Shown here: positions 18,301 to 26,826 of the stretch, piece by piece
Numbering within the stretch: position 1 is the first letter of the stretch
Layout of the letters: each line of letters opens with the position of its first letter
Assembly: GCF_900188385.1 (NCBI RefSeq)
Contig: NZ_FZOI01000007.1
Coordinates: 62,001 to 126,000 of the forward strand
DNA from: Azospirillum sp. RU38E
Lineage (GTDB): Bacteria; Pseudomonadota; Alphaproteobacteria; Azospirillales; Azospirillaceae
Reading direction: 5' to 3'
DNA length: 64,000 nt
Translations under genes and position numbers: made by a program
Notes under the pieces: generated by a model
Seen by the model: the letters and a program-made list of their open reading frames with translations, nothing else
What the model was told of the DNA's origin: nothing
Database searches by the model: none

Positions 18301-19221
18301 TCAATCCAGCCCCGTCGCCGCCGACAGCGACGACCAGAGCGACAACAGGGCCGTCTGCGGCGGCTTGTCGGTGCGGTGCAGGGTCAGCGTCCAGCCAGCC
18401 GCACGGGCAATGGCGGCCAGCCCATCGCGCTGGGCCGCCAGCTTTTCGCGATAGGCCTCGCGCACCGCCTGCACATTGGGCACCAGAAGGCGGCCTTCGC
18501 CTTCCAGGCCGCGGAATTCCACCCGCCCGTCAAAGGGCAGGGTTTCTTCCGCCGGGTCCAGCACCTGTACCAGATGGCCCCGCACACCCCGCCCGGCCAG
18601 CCGCGACACCGCAGCCCGCACCGGGTCCAGCGGGGCCAGCAGATCGCCGATCAGCACGGCGCGGGCATGGCGCGGCAAAGGTTCATCGGGCGGCAGGCCG
18701 CTGCCCTGGTGGTACGCGCTCTGCCCCGTCAGCCAGAGGGCCAGCCGGGGCATGATGCTGCGCGCGGCAGAGGGCGGCACATCGCTGCCGGCCAGCGCCA
18801 CCCGCTCCCCGCCGCGCACCAGCAGCACCGATAGGGCCAGGGCCAGCAGGTCGGCCCGTTCCCGCTTGGTGGGCAGCGCCTTGGTGGAACGCCAATGCAT
18901 GGACGGGCTGTCATCGCGCCACAGCCAGACGGTCTGCGCCGCCTCCCACTCATTTTCCCGCACGAAAATATGCGCGGTCTTGGCGGATTGCCGCCAATCC
19001 ACCCGCGTCAGCGCGTCACCGGGCTGATAGCGGCGGAACTGCCAGAAGGTTTCGCCCGTGCCCACCCGGCGGCGGCCATGGGCCCCCTGGGCCACGCTGG
19101 CCGCCACCCGTTCGGCAGCAACCAGCAGCGGCGGCAGGGCCAGCGCCAGATCCTCGGCCCGGTGTTGCGCGCGCAGCGCCTGGGCGCTGTGATCATAGGG
19201 CAGGCGGGGGGCCATGGGCAA
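18301..19221 (-). CDS. DUF58 domain protein
   Basis: The protein has 306 residues with no membrane segment. The DUF58 signature is clear: RRVGTGETFWQFRRYQPGDA, then RVDWRQSAK, IFVRENEWEA, and WRDDSPSM (about residues 55-115). In this family the last motif is a degenerate MIDAS DxSxS of a VWA-like fold. DUF58 proteins are nearly always encoded directly after a MoxR ATPase and are thought to be clients or adaptors for it. It is separated by 7 bases from the upstream MoxR gene and 4 bases from the downstream BatA-like gene. Confidence 0.9.
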   Translation of the reverse strand: MPMAPRLPYDHSAQALRAQHRAEDLALALPPLLVAAERVAASVAQGAHGRRRVGTGETFWQFRRYQPGDALTRVDWRQSAKTAHIFVRENEWEAAQTVWLWRDDSPSMHWRSTKALPTKRERADLLALALSVLLVRGGERVALAGSDVPPSAARSIMPRLALWLTGQSAYHQGSGLPPDEPLPRHARAVLIGDLLAPLDPVRAAVSRLAGRGVRGHLVQVLDPAEETLPFDGRVEFRGLEGEGRLLVPNVQAVREAYREKLAAQRDGLAAIARAAGWTLTLHRTDKPPQTALLSLWSSLSAATGLD

Positions 19222-19228
19222 ACCGCCG

Positions 19229-20245
19229 TCAGCGCAGCGGCGCGCAGAGCTGGTCGATCACATCGTCCAGCGTCACCCCGTCGGCGCGGGCGGAGAAATT
19301 CAGCGCCATGCGGTGACGCAGCACCGGCCCCGCCAGTTCCACCACATCATCCAGCGAGGGCGTCAGCCGCCCCTCCAGCAGGGCACGGGCGCGGGCGGCC
19401 AGCATCAGGGATTGCGAGGCGCGGGGGCCGGGGCCCCAGGCCACATGCTGGCGCACGGCGGCCAGGCTGCTGTCACCGGGGCGGGCATTGCGTACCATGT
19501 CCAGAATGCCATCGACCACGCTGTCGCCCACCGGGATGCGGCGGACCAGGGCCTGTGCCGCCATCAAATCCACCGGGGTCAGCACGGCCGGGGCGGTGGC
19601 GGCATCGGCGCCGGTGGTGGCGATCATCATGCGGCGTTCCGCCTCCCGATCCGGGTAATCCACATCCACCTGAATCAGGAACCGGTCCAACTGCGCCTCG
19701 GGCAGCGGGTATGTCCCTTCCTGTTCCAGCGGGTTCTGGGTGGCCAGCACATGGAAGGGGCGGGGCAGCGGGTGATAATGCCCGGCGACGGAGACCCGCC
19801 CTTCCTGCATCGCCTGCAGCAGGGCCGACTGGGTGCGCGGGCTGGCGCGGTTGATTTCGTCGGCCATCAGCAACTGGCTGAATACCGGGCCGGGGATGAA
19901 GCGGAAGGAACGGCGGCCATCCTGCCCTTCCTCCAGCACTTCGGAGCCCAGAATATCGGCCGGCATCAGGTCGGGCGTGCATTGGATGCGGCGTTCATCC
20001 AGCCCCATCACCGTGCCCAGCGTTTCCACCAGCCGCGTCTTGGCCAAGCCCGGCACGCCGATCAGCAGCAGATGCCCGCCGGCCAGCAGCGTGACCAGCG
20101 ACAGGTCAATCGCCTGTTGCTGGCCATAGATCACCCGACCGATGGCGTCGCGCGCCGCCGCCAGCTTCACGCCCAACGCCTCCACCTCCCGCAGTAGGGC
20201 CTGGGGGTCGGTCGAACGGCTGAAATCCAGGGTGTCTACCATCAT
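19229..20245 (-). CDS. MoxR-family AAA+ ATPase
   Basis: A 338-residue ATPase of the MoxR group, chaperone-like enzymes that assemble or activate VWA-type complexes. The Walker A is LLIGVPGLAKTRLV (about residue 48), the Walker B is LLMADEINRASPRTQ (about 120), and QNPLEQEGTYPLPEAQLDRF matches the sensor/arginine-finger region. It is the first gene of a four-gene minus-strand operon. The start is one of two adjacent ATGs (20245 or 20242); AAGGGA just upstream fits the second one better by spacing. The 150-bp divergent region to the DUF1285 gene contains the 10-base palindrome CACTTAAGTG at 20294-20303. Confidence 0.94.
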   Translation of the reverse strand: MMVDTLDFSRSTDPQALLREVEALGVKLAAARDAIGRVIYGQQQAIDLSLVTLLAGGHLLLIGVPGLAKTRLVETLGTVMGLDERRIQCTPDLMPADILGSEVLEEGQDGRRSFRFIPGPVFSQLLMADEINRASPRTQSALLQAMQEGRVSVAGHYHPLPRPFHVLATQNPLEQEGTYPLPEAQLDRFLIQVDVDYPDREAERRMMIATTGADAATAPAVLTPVDLMAAQALVRRIPVGDSVVDGILDMVRNARPGDSSLAAVRQHVAWGPGPRASQSLMLAARARALLEGRLTPSLDDVVELAGPVLRHRMALNFSARADGVTLDDVIDQLCAPLR

Positions 20246-20394
20246 CTTCCCTTGAAACCGGAAATGGGGCGGCAGGCCGGCGGCCCTTTAATCCACTTAA
20301 GTGCAGTGGGTACCAGAACCAAGCCGTCACGACTATGTTATCAATAGGGCAGGCCATCGCCTGCCCATCCTCTACCACATGGTTTGATGCCACC

Positions 20395-20982
20395 ATGCCG
20401 GAAAGCAAGCAGAATAAGGCAAAGTCCCCCGTTTCTGCCGATCAGGCCGCCGGCCTGCTGGCTGGTGCCCGCAAGGGCCCCAGTGCGGAAGACGAAGCCT
20501 ATGATATCCGCATCGCCCGTGACGGCACCTGGTACTATCACGGCAGCCCCATCGGCCGCCCAGCGATGGTGAAACTGTTTTCCACCGTGCTGCGACGGGA
20601 TGAGGCCGGTGATTTCTGGCTGATCACCCCGGCCGAACGCGGGCGCATCCTGGTGGAGGATGCGCCCTTTGTCGCAGTGGCGGTGGAGGCCACCGGCCAG
20701 GGCCGTGATCAGACACTGATTTTCCGCACCAACCTGGATGAAGAGGTCACTGCCGGAAAGGATCATCCCATCCGGGTATCAACGGACCCCGCGACAGGGG
20801 AGCCGAACCCCTATATCCTGATCCGTGGGCCTGAGACGACGCCCTTGGAAGCACGCATCAACCGTGCGGTCTTCTATGAGCTGGTCGAACGGGCCGAAAC
20901 GGTTGAGACAGAGCGCGGGGTCGAAATCGGGTTATGGAGCAAGGGGGAGTTCTTTCCACTGGGGCCGATGCCGGAGGGCTGA
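20395..20982 (+). CDS. DUF1285 family protein
   Basis: A 195-residue soluble protein from ATG 20395. The conserved core begins IRIARDGTWYYHGSPIGRPA and continues LFSTVLRRDEAGDFWLITPAE and VEDAPFVAVAVEATG, as in proteobacterial DUF1285 proteins of unknown biochemical function. It is the first of two overlapping + strand genes and is followed by a NUDIX hydrolase whose start lies within its last 49 bases. No Shine-Dalgarno is obvious. An upstream in-frame start at 20335 would add a poorly conserved leader and was not used. Confidence 0.88.
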   Translation: MPESKQNKAKSPVSADQAAGLLAGARKGPSAEDEAYDIRIARDGTWYYHGSPIGRPAMVKLFSTVLRRDEAGDFWLITPAERGRILVEDAPFVAVAVEATGQGRDQTLIFRTNLDEEVTAGKDHPIRVSTDPATGEPNPYILIRGPETTPLEARINRAVFYELVERAETVETERGVEIGLWSKGEFFPLGPMPEG

Positions 20983-21602
20983 GCATCGGCGAAAATGACA
21001 TCCGGTCGGTGTTCCAGCGCCGCCGGCATCAACCATCACGCCTGATTGATGTGCGCGGCGATGGGGATGGCAATCCCGGCCTGATGATCCCGGCCGAATT
21101 GCGGGATGCCGCCGTGCTGGTGCCGCTGGTCGACCGGCCGGATGGTTTCACCATCCTGTTCACCCAGCGTACCGCCCATCTGGCCAGCCATGCCGGCCAG
21201 ATCAGCTTTCCCGGCGGCGGGGTGGAGCCGGAGGATGAAAATCCCCAGGCCACCGCCCTGCGGGAGACGGAGGAGGAGGTGGGCCTGCCCCGCCACCATA
21301 TTGAGCTGCTGGGCAATCTGGACACCTATATTACCCGCACCGGTTACCGCGTGGTGCCGGTGGTGGGGCTGGTGCGCCCGCCCTTCATCCTGAACCCCGA
21401 TCCCTATGAGGTGGATACGGTGTTCGAGGTGCCGCTCTCCTTCATCCTGAACCCCGCCAACCGCAAGCGGGAGGGGCGGGAGTTCAAGGGCACCATCCGC
21501 CATTTCTGGGCCTTCCCCTATGGCGACCGCTATATCTGGGGGGCCACGGCGGGAATGCTGGTGAACCTGTGCGAGGTGCTGGCGGAGGGGATGGAGGGCT
21601 GA
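20934..21602 (+). CDS. NUDIX hydrolase, CoA pyrophosphatase type
   Basis: A 222-residue protein with a complete NUDIX box (GVEPEDENPQATALRETEEE, then VGL, about residues 97-120). The upstream motif FTQRTAHLASHAGQISFPGG is the UPF0035 signature of coenzyme A pyrophosphatases, which split CoA or oxidised CoA into 3',5'-ADP and phosphopantetheine. All metal-binding Glu residues are present. The chosen ATG overlaps the preceding gene by 49 bases. A GTG at 21009 is an alternative start, and neither has a strong ribosome-binding site. Co-transcription with the DUF1285 gene is common in alphaproteobacteria. Confidence 0.9.
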   Translation: MEQGGVLSTGADAGGLSIGENDIRSVFQRRRHQPSRLIDVRGDGDGNPGLMIPAELRDAAVLVPLVDRPDGFTILFTQRTAHLASHAGQISFPGGGVEPEDENPQATALRETEEEVGLPRHHIELLGNLDTYITRTGYRVVPVVGLVRPPFILNPDPYEVDTVFEVPLSFILNPANRKREGREFKGTIRHFWAFPYGDRYIWGATAGMLVNLCEVLAEGMEG

Positions 21603-21663
21603 TCTTTCCGCCTTGGTACTTAAGCAGGGGGTGGTGCCCCCTGCCGCTGCCCAACCGACGTTA

Positions 21664-21713
21664 GAGCGGATCGCGGAAAAGCGGAATCGCTTTGGAGCGT
21701 GAATCCGCTCGCT
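21664..21713. repeat. GAGCGGAT palindromic repeat
   Basis: GAGCGGAT and its complement ATCCGCTC enclose an inner AAAGCG/CGCTTT pair. The left end TAGAGCGGATCGC recurs at the right edge of the window (63986-63998), so this is a dispersed palindromic element. Confidence 0.65.
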
Positions 21714-21723
21714 GAACAAGGGT

Positions 21724-21765
21724 TTAGCGCCGGGTGCGTTTCCGTTTAAACGCACCCGGCGCTAA
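21724..21765. terminator. Long hairpin between convergent NUDIX and ftsK genes
   Basis: An 18-bp perfect stem (TTAGCGCCGGGTGCGTTT at 21724-21741, complement at 21748-21765) with a 6-base loop. It overlaps the ftsK stop codon by 4 bases. It lacks a long T-run but is placed to end transcription from both sides. Confidence 0.6.
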
Positions 21766-24404
21766 TTCACCCGTTCATTATCATCGATATTGCGGGCCAG
21801 CACTTCGCGTTTGCCGGCATGGTTGGCCTTGCTGATCACGCCTTCCTTTTCCATCCGTTCAATCAGGCGGGCGGCGGAGTTATAGCCGATGCGCAGATGG
21901 CGCTGGATGAAGCTGGTGGAGGCCTTGCCCTCCTTCGTCACCACCGCCACGGCCTGATCATAGAGATCATCGCCGGTGGCCAGGGTACCGCCGCCACCGC
22001 TGCCGCCATCGTCCCCGCCGCCGGCTTCTTCATCCTCTTCCTCGGTGACGGCATCGACATAGGCGGGCTCGCCCTGAGCCTTCAGGAAGCGGACCACCTG
22101 TTCCACCTCCTCGTCCCGGACGAAGGGGCCATGCACGCGGGTGATGCGGCCGCCGCCGGCCATATAGAGCATGTCGCCCTGGCCCAGAAGCTGTTCGGCC
22201 CCCTGTTCGCCCAGGATGGTGCGGCTGTCGATCTTCGACGTCACCTGGAAGCTGATACGGGTGGGGAAATTGGCCTTGATGGTGCCGGTGATCACATCCA
22301 CCGACGGGCGCTGGGTGGCCATGATCAGGTGGATGCCGGCGGCACGCGCCATCTGGGCCAGACGCTGGATGGCGGCTTCGATATCCTTGCCGGCCACCAG
22401 CATCAGGTCGGCCATTTCGTCAACAATGACAACGATATAGGGCAGTTCCGTCAGGTCGAGCGGATGTTCCTCGAAAATCGGCTTGCCGGTATCGGGGTCA
22501 AAACCGGTCTGCACCCGGCGGGTGAGGATCTCCCCATTCTGCCGGGCTTCGCGCAGGCGGGCATTATAGCCGTCAATATTGCGCACCTGCAGCTTGGACA
22601 TGTTGCGGTAGCGGTCCTCCATCTCCCGCACTGCCCATTTCAGCGCCACCACCGCCTTTTTCGGATCGGTGACGACGGGGGCCAGCAGGTGCGGAATGCC
22701 TTCATAAATGGACAGTTCCAGCATCTTGGGATCGACCATGATGAAGCGGCACTTGTCCGGCGGCAGCCGGTAGAGCAGCGACAGGATCATGGTATTGATG
22801 GCCACCGATTTGCCCGAACCGGTGGTGCCAGCCACCAGCAGGTGCGGCATCCGGGCCAGATCGGCGATGATCGGCCCGCCGCCAATATCCTTGCCCAGGA
22901 TCAGGGCCAGTTTCTGCTGGCTCTTCTCATAGGCGTCCGACATCAGCAATTCGCGCAGGTAAACCGTTTCGCGCCGCTGGTTGGGCATTTCAATGCCGAT
23001 GACATTGCGGCCCGGTACCACGGCCACACGCACCGACACCGCACTCATCGACCGGGCAATATCATCGGCCAGACCGATGACGCGGGCGGACTTCACGCCG
23101 GGGGCGGGTTCCAGCTCATACAGGGTCACCACCGGGCCGGGGCTGACCTTCACGATCTGCCCGCGCACGCCGAAATCATCCAGCACCGTCTCCAGCATCT
23201 CCGCATTGCGCTGGATCGCCGCCTCATCCATGGCGGGGCCGATGCCGGGGGGCGGCATCTGCATGATGTCGACCGGCGGCAATTCATGGTCGCCGCGGAT
23301 TTCCGCTTCCATCGGCAGGCCGGGCTGGCGGGCCTTTTCCATCTTGCGGGCCACGTCCGGCAGGATGGGCTTGGGCCCGCGTTCCACCACCGGGGCCGGG
23401 CGGCGGCGTTCCTCTGCCCCGCTGGACGCGGGGGCGGCGGGGGCCGGCGGCGGCGGGGGTGCGGCCAGGGGCAGTTCATCGGTGGCGACCGGCGGCATCG
23501 TGCCGAAGCTCGGCGCCGCGCGGCTGCCGCTGGAAATGGGGGCCGCCACCGGGGTCGCTGCACGACGGCCGGGCAGGCGGGCCTTCAGCCCGGCCAGCCC
23601 GTCTCGCCAGCGGGCCAGCAGGCCGGCCGGCGCTTCGGTGGGATGATCGTCGGCCGGGGCGTCGGTCCAACGGGTGGCGGGGGCGGGCGCTGCCGAAGCT
23701 GCCGCCTTGCGCGCCTTCCACCAGCCGCGCAAATCCGTCAGCCAGTCCCGCGCGGTGGACAGGCGGATGCCCAGGGCGGCCAGCAGGGCCAGCAGGAAAG
23801 GCAGCAGCAGGGTCAGCGCCAGCACAGGCAGGGCCAGCACCCCCAGCAGATCGCCCGCCAGCCGGGCCAGCGGGTTGATCAGCATCAGCCCGGCACTGCC
23901 CCCGGCGGCCGGCGCGCCGGTGATGGCGATCAGCAGCATGGCCGACAGCAGCACGGTCAGCATGGCGGCCAGAATCCGCCAGGGCCATTGCCGGATCGCC
24001 CGATGCCGCAGCAGCGACAGGCCCCAGCCCCCGGCGATGAAAACGATGCTGAAAGCGGCAAAACCCAGCGTCTGCCACAGCAGATCGGCCGTATAGGCGC
24101 CGGGCAGGCCCAACATGTTGCGCACCAGCGCCGCCTCGTTCGGCACGGCCGTGCTGAAGGAAGGGTCGCGGGAATTATAGCTGGCCAGGGCGGCCGACAG
24201 GGCCAGGGCGAACCCGAGAATGCCAAGCCCGCCCGCTTCCCGCAGCCGGCGCTTCAAAAACACCAGCGTGCCTTCCGGCAGCAGCCGCCCCTTGGAAAGG
24301 CCGCGTGCCGGTGCGGGGGCAGCAGCCGGACCGGGGGCCGCACCGCGTGGCCCGGTGGGGCGGCCGGTCTGGGGGGAACGGGGGGCGGGGCGGCTCGACA
24401 TCAT
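21762..24404 (-). CDS. ftsK: DNA translocase FtsK
   Basis: An 880-residue division-septum DNA pump that resolves and segregates chromosome termini and activates XerCD. The N-terminus has four membrane segments (about residues 50-230), followed by an Ala/Pro-rich linker (about 230-370). The motor domain has Walker A GTTGSGKS (about 525) and Walker [14 protein letters not shown] (about 660). The gamma winged-helix domain that reads KOPS sites is at the C-terminus ([30 protein letters not shown]). All parts are intact. It starts at one of two adjacent ATGs preceded by AAGAGAG and lies 29 bases after the aminotransferase gene on the same strand. Confidence 0.97.
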   Translation of the reverse strand: MMSSRPAPRSPQTGRPTGPRGAAPGPAAAPAPARGLSKGRLLPEGTLVFLKRRLREAGGLGILGFALALSAALASYNSRDPSFSTAVPNEAALVRNMLGLPGAYTADLLWQTLGFAAFSIVFIAGGWGLSLLRHRAIRQWPWRILAAMLTVLLSAMLLIAITGAPAAGGSAGLMLINPLARLAGDLLGVLALPVLALTLLLPFLLALLAALGIRLSTARDWLTDLRGWWKARKAAASAAPAPATRWTDAPADDHPTEAPAGLLARWRDGLAGLKARLPGRRAATPVAAPISSGSRAAPSFGTMPPVATDELPLAAPPPPPAPAAPASSGAEERRRPAPVVERGPKPILPDVARKMEKARQPGLPMEAEIRGDHELPPVDIMQMPPPGIGPAMDEAAIQRNAEMLETVLDDFGVRGQIVKVSPGPVVTLYELEPAPGVKSARVIGLADDIARSMSAVSVRVAVVPGRNVIGIEMPNQRRETVYLRELLMSDAYEKSQQKLALILGKDIGGGPIIADLARMPHLLVAGTTGSGKSVAINTMILSLLYRLPPDKCRFIMVDPKMLELSIYEGIPHLLAPVVTDPKKAVVALKWAVREMEDRYRNMSKLQVRNIDGYNARLREARQNGEILTRRVQTGFDPDTGKPIFEEHPLDLTELPYIVVIVDEMADLMLVAGKDIEAAIQRLAQMARAAGIHLIMATQRPSVDVITGTIKANFPTRISFQVTSKIDSRTILGEQGAEQLLGQGDMLYMAGGGRITRVHGPFVRDEEVEQVVRFLKAQGEPAYVDAVTEEEDEEAGGGDDGGSGGGGTLATGDDLYDQAVAVVTKEGKASTSFIQRHLRIGYNSAARLIERMEKEGVISKANHAGKREVLARNIDDNERVN

Positions 24405-24433
24405 GCTCTCTTGCTGCTTCCAAACCGGATGGG

Positions 24434-25645
24434 TCAGGCCAGGATGCGGCCCAGCTGGTCCAGCGACCGGGCCATGGTTTCGGTATCATGCACCAGGGCG
24501 ACGCGGATATAGCGATGCCCGTGATTATAGCCGGTGGCGTCCGGCTGGGTCAGATAGGCACCGGGCAGCACCCGGATCGCCCCTTCCTGCCACAGGCGCC
24601 GGGCCGCTTCCTCCCCGCTGCCGCAGGCATCGCCGACATCCAGCCACAGGAAGAAGCCGCCATCGGGGCGGTAAAAGCCCAGCCTTCCGGCCAGGGCCGC
24701 CTCCGCCGCATCGATATTGGCACGGTACAGCTGCCGGTTCAGTTCCACATGCGTTTCATCCTGCCAAAGCGCGGTGGCTGCCGCCATGGATGGCAGCGGC
24801 ACCCCCGGCAGGGAATAGTTACGCAAGCGGGTAAATGTGCGGATTAAATCCGTATCACCCGCTACGAAACCGGAACGAAGCCCAGCCGCACTGGACCGTT
24901 TCGACAGCGAATGGAAAACCAGCAGGTTGGAGAGACTGCCCCCCAGGGCCAGCGCCGCTTCCAGCCCGCCCGGCGGCGGCGCCTTGTCCCACAGCTCCGC
25001 ATAGCATTCATCGATGGCCAGCACGAATCCGAAGGTTCGCGCCAGGGTGATGGCGCGCTTCAGATAATCCAGGCTGGCCACGGCCCCTTGCGGGTTGGCG
25101 GGGGTGCAGAGATAGAACAGCGATGTCCGCGCCCAGGTCTCCTCTGGCACCGCATCCAGATCGGGCAGGAAGCCGGTTTCGCGCGTGCCATTCAGGAAGA
25201 CCGGTTCGGCCCCGGCCATCACGGCCGCGCCCTGATAGACGGCGTAGAACGGGTTGGGGATCAGCACCACCGGCTTCCTGCCCGCCTTCTCCGCCGGCAC
25301 CACCATCTGGGCCAGCAGATAGAGCGCTTCGCGCGTGCCGCTGACCGGCAGGATGGCGCTGTCGGCCTCCACCATGCCGGGGGGCAGTTGGTAACGCCGG
25401 TTCAGCCAGGCAGAGACGGCGGCGCGGAATTCCGGTGTGCCGGCCACGGGCGGATATTTGCCCCACAGGGTGGACGCCGCCGCCATCGCTTCCAGCATCA
25501 GGGCGGGCGGCTGGTTCTGCGGCTCCCCAATCGTCAGGATGGTGGGGGGCGTGTTGGCACGCGGCTTCACATCGGCCAGCAAGGCCGCCAGCCGGGGGAA
25601 AGGATAATCGCTGAGGCCGCCCAGCCTGTCATTAAGGGCGGGCAT
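24434..25645 (-). CDS. PLP-dependent class I/II aminotransferase (DapC/aat-like)
   Basis: A 403-residue fold-type I aminotransferase. The pyridoxal-phosphate lysine is in [16 protein letters not shown] (about residue 240). [31 protein letters not shown] and CTPANPQG are the substrate and cofactor loops, and the terminal RVALV carries the carboxylate-binding Arg. Alphaproteobacterial relatives are annotated as N-succinyldiaminopimelate aminotransferase (lysine and peptidoglycan synthesis) or general aromatic/aspartate enzymes. Linkage of such a gene to the PII gene is known in Azospirillum. ATG 25645 starts at the conserved [14 protein letters not shown] region; ATG 25675 would add ten residues. 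The substrate is not certain. Confidence 0.88.
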   Translation of the reverse strand: MPALNDRLGGLSDYPFPRLAALLADVKPRANTPPTILTIGEPQNQPPALMLEAMAAASTLWGKYPPVAGTPEFRAAVSAWLNRRYQLPPGMVEADSAILPVSGTREALYLLAQMVVPAEKAGRKPVVLIPNPFYAVYQGAAVMAGAEPVFLNGTRETGFLPDLDAVPEETWARTSLFYLCTPANPQGAVASLDYLKRAITLARTFGFVLAIDECYAELWDKAPPPGGLEAALALGGSLSNLLVFHSLSKRSSAAGLRSGFVAGDTDLIRTFTRLRNYSLPGVPLPSMAAATALWQDETHVELNRQLYRANIDAAEAALAGRLGFYRPDGGFFLWLDVGDACGSGEEAARRLWQEGAIRVLPGAYLTQPDATGYNHGHRYIRVALVHDTETMARSLDQLGRILA

Positions 25646-25814
25646 CACAGCACCCGTGTCCGCTTCACGCATCACATGCCTATGGATCTGGAACCGCTTC
25701 GTGATGCCGGTTCACCACCGGCATCTGGCCGCGCTGATTGTAACCCGCCGGCCTTGCGCGGCACAAGCCGGGTGCCACCCCACCAAAAGGGGTGGAGAGT
25801 CCCGTGATTCCAAA

Positions 25815-25950
25815 GGCTTGTGGATAAAAACTGAGAAAAACGTTGAAAACTTTTCTAAGCCATTGATCTGATTCAGAAATTTTAGTGAACGAATCAGGAA
25901 AAACCGTTCATGGAACCTTCCGCGAACAGGGTTATCCACAGCTTATCCCC
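25815..25950. other. AT-rich segment with two DnaA boxes (candidate replication origin)
   Basis: Within the 570-bp gap between the aminotransferase and PII genes, two perfect 9/9 DnaA boxes TTATCCACA lie in opposite orientation, at 25819-25827 (minus) and 25932-25940 (plus). A weaker TTATCCCC follows at 25943. The 104 bases between them are clearly AT-rich in a GC-rich genome. They hold GANTC (CcrM) sites at 25870 and 25891, with another just outside at 25806, and an inverted repeat CTGATTC / GAATCAG (25868-25874, 25891-25897). This is the composition of alphaproteobacterial origins, but a DnaA-controlled promoter is also possible. Confidence 0.5.
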
Positions 25951-26000
25951 TTGGGATGGAAGGGGAAGTTTGAATGGGTTAACGGCAGAGTCCTGAAATG

Positions 26001-26035
26001 AAACCGGCCGGGCGATGGGATCGCCCGGCCGGTTT
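26001..26035 (-). terminator. Terminator downstream of the PII gene and its 3' element
   Basis: A perfect 16-bp stem (AAACCGGCCGGGCGAT at 26001-26016 and its complement at 26020-26035) with a 3-base loop, followed on the minus strand by TTTCATTT. It lies beyond the repeat at 26041-26196, so PII transcripts would include that repeat in their 3' end. Confidence 0.75.
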
Positions 26036-26040
26036 AGGCA

Positions 26041-26196
26041 CAATCTCTCTTGATCGGAGCGATCAAGAGAGATTTCATCTTCCCTCAAGCGCCGGGCGCC
26101 CGCATCCGCGGGCTTGGCTTGCGGCGCATGGGCGCCGGGCTGGCGGTCGCCAGCCTCCAAACTGCCAAAGGACAAGCCTTTGACAGTTTGGCAAGG
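26041..26196 (-). repeat. Multi-hairpin dispersed element, copy 2, in the PII gene 3' region
   Basis: This copy aligns with 13186-13340 and folds into the same five hairpins: a perfect 13-bp ATCTCTCTTGATC stem, GCCCGC-ATCC-GCGGGC, CGGCGC-ATGG-GCGCCG, GCTGGC-GGTC-GCCAGC, and AACTG.CAAAGG / CCTTTG.CAGTT. In the second hairpin, GG/CC pairs of copy 1 are replaced by CC/GG while the ATCC loop is unchanged. The element starts 20 bases past the PII stop and ends just before a terminator, so it is probably transcribed on the minus strand as a 3' UTR. Confidence 0.75.
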
Positions 26197-26216
26197 TCCG
26201 CCCGGCTATAAAGAAA

Positions 26217-26768
<552 letters not shown>

Positions 26769-26826
26769 TCAGATGCGACCGATGGCGGTCTGGACAAGCT
26801 GCGACAAGTGCCTAATTCTGCGCCTT

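Noticed and set aside
21819-24512. 897-codon open frame on the + strand opposite ftsK
   Set aside because: It is antisense to an unmistakable ftsK, is rich in Gly/His/Gln/Arg as expected from the complement of GC-rich coding DNA, and has no family motif or ribosome-binding site.
25894-26183. Short open frames on both strands over repeat copy 2
   Set aside because: Both run through the terminator stem and the hairpins, which argues for structured RNA or DNA rather than coding.
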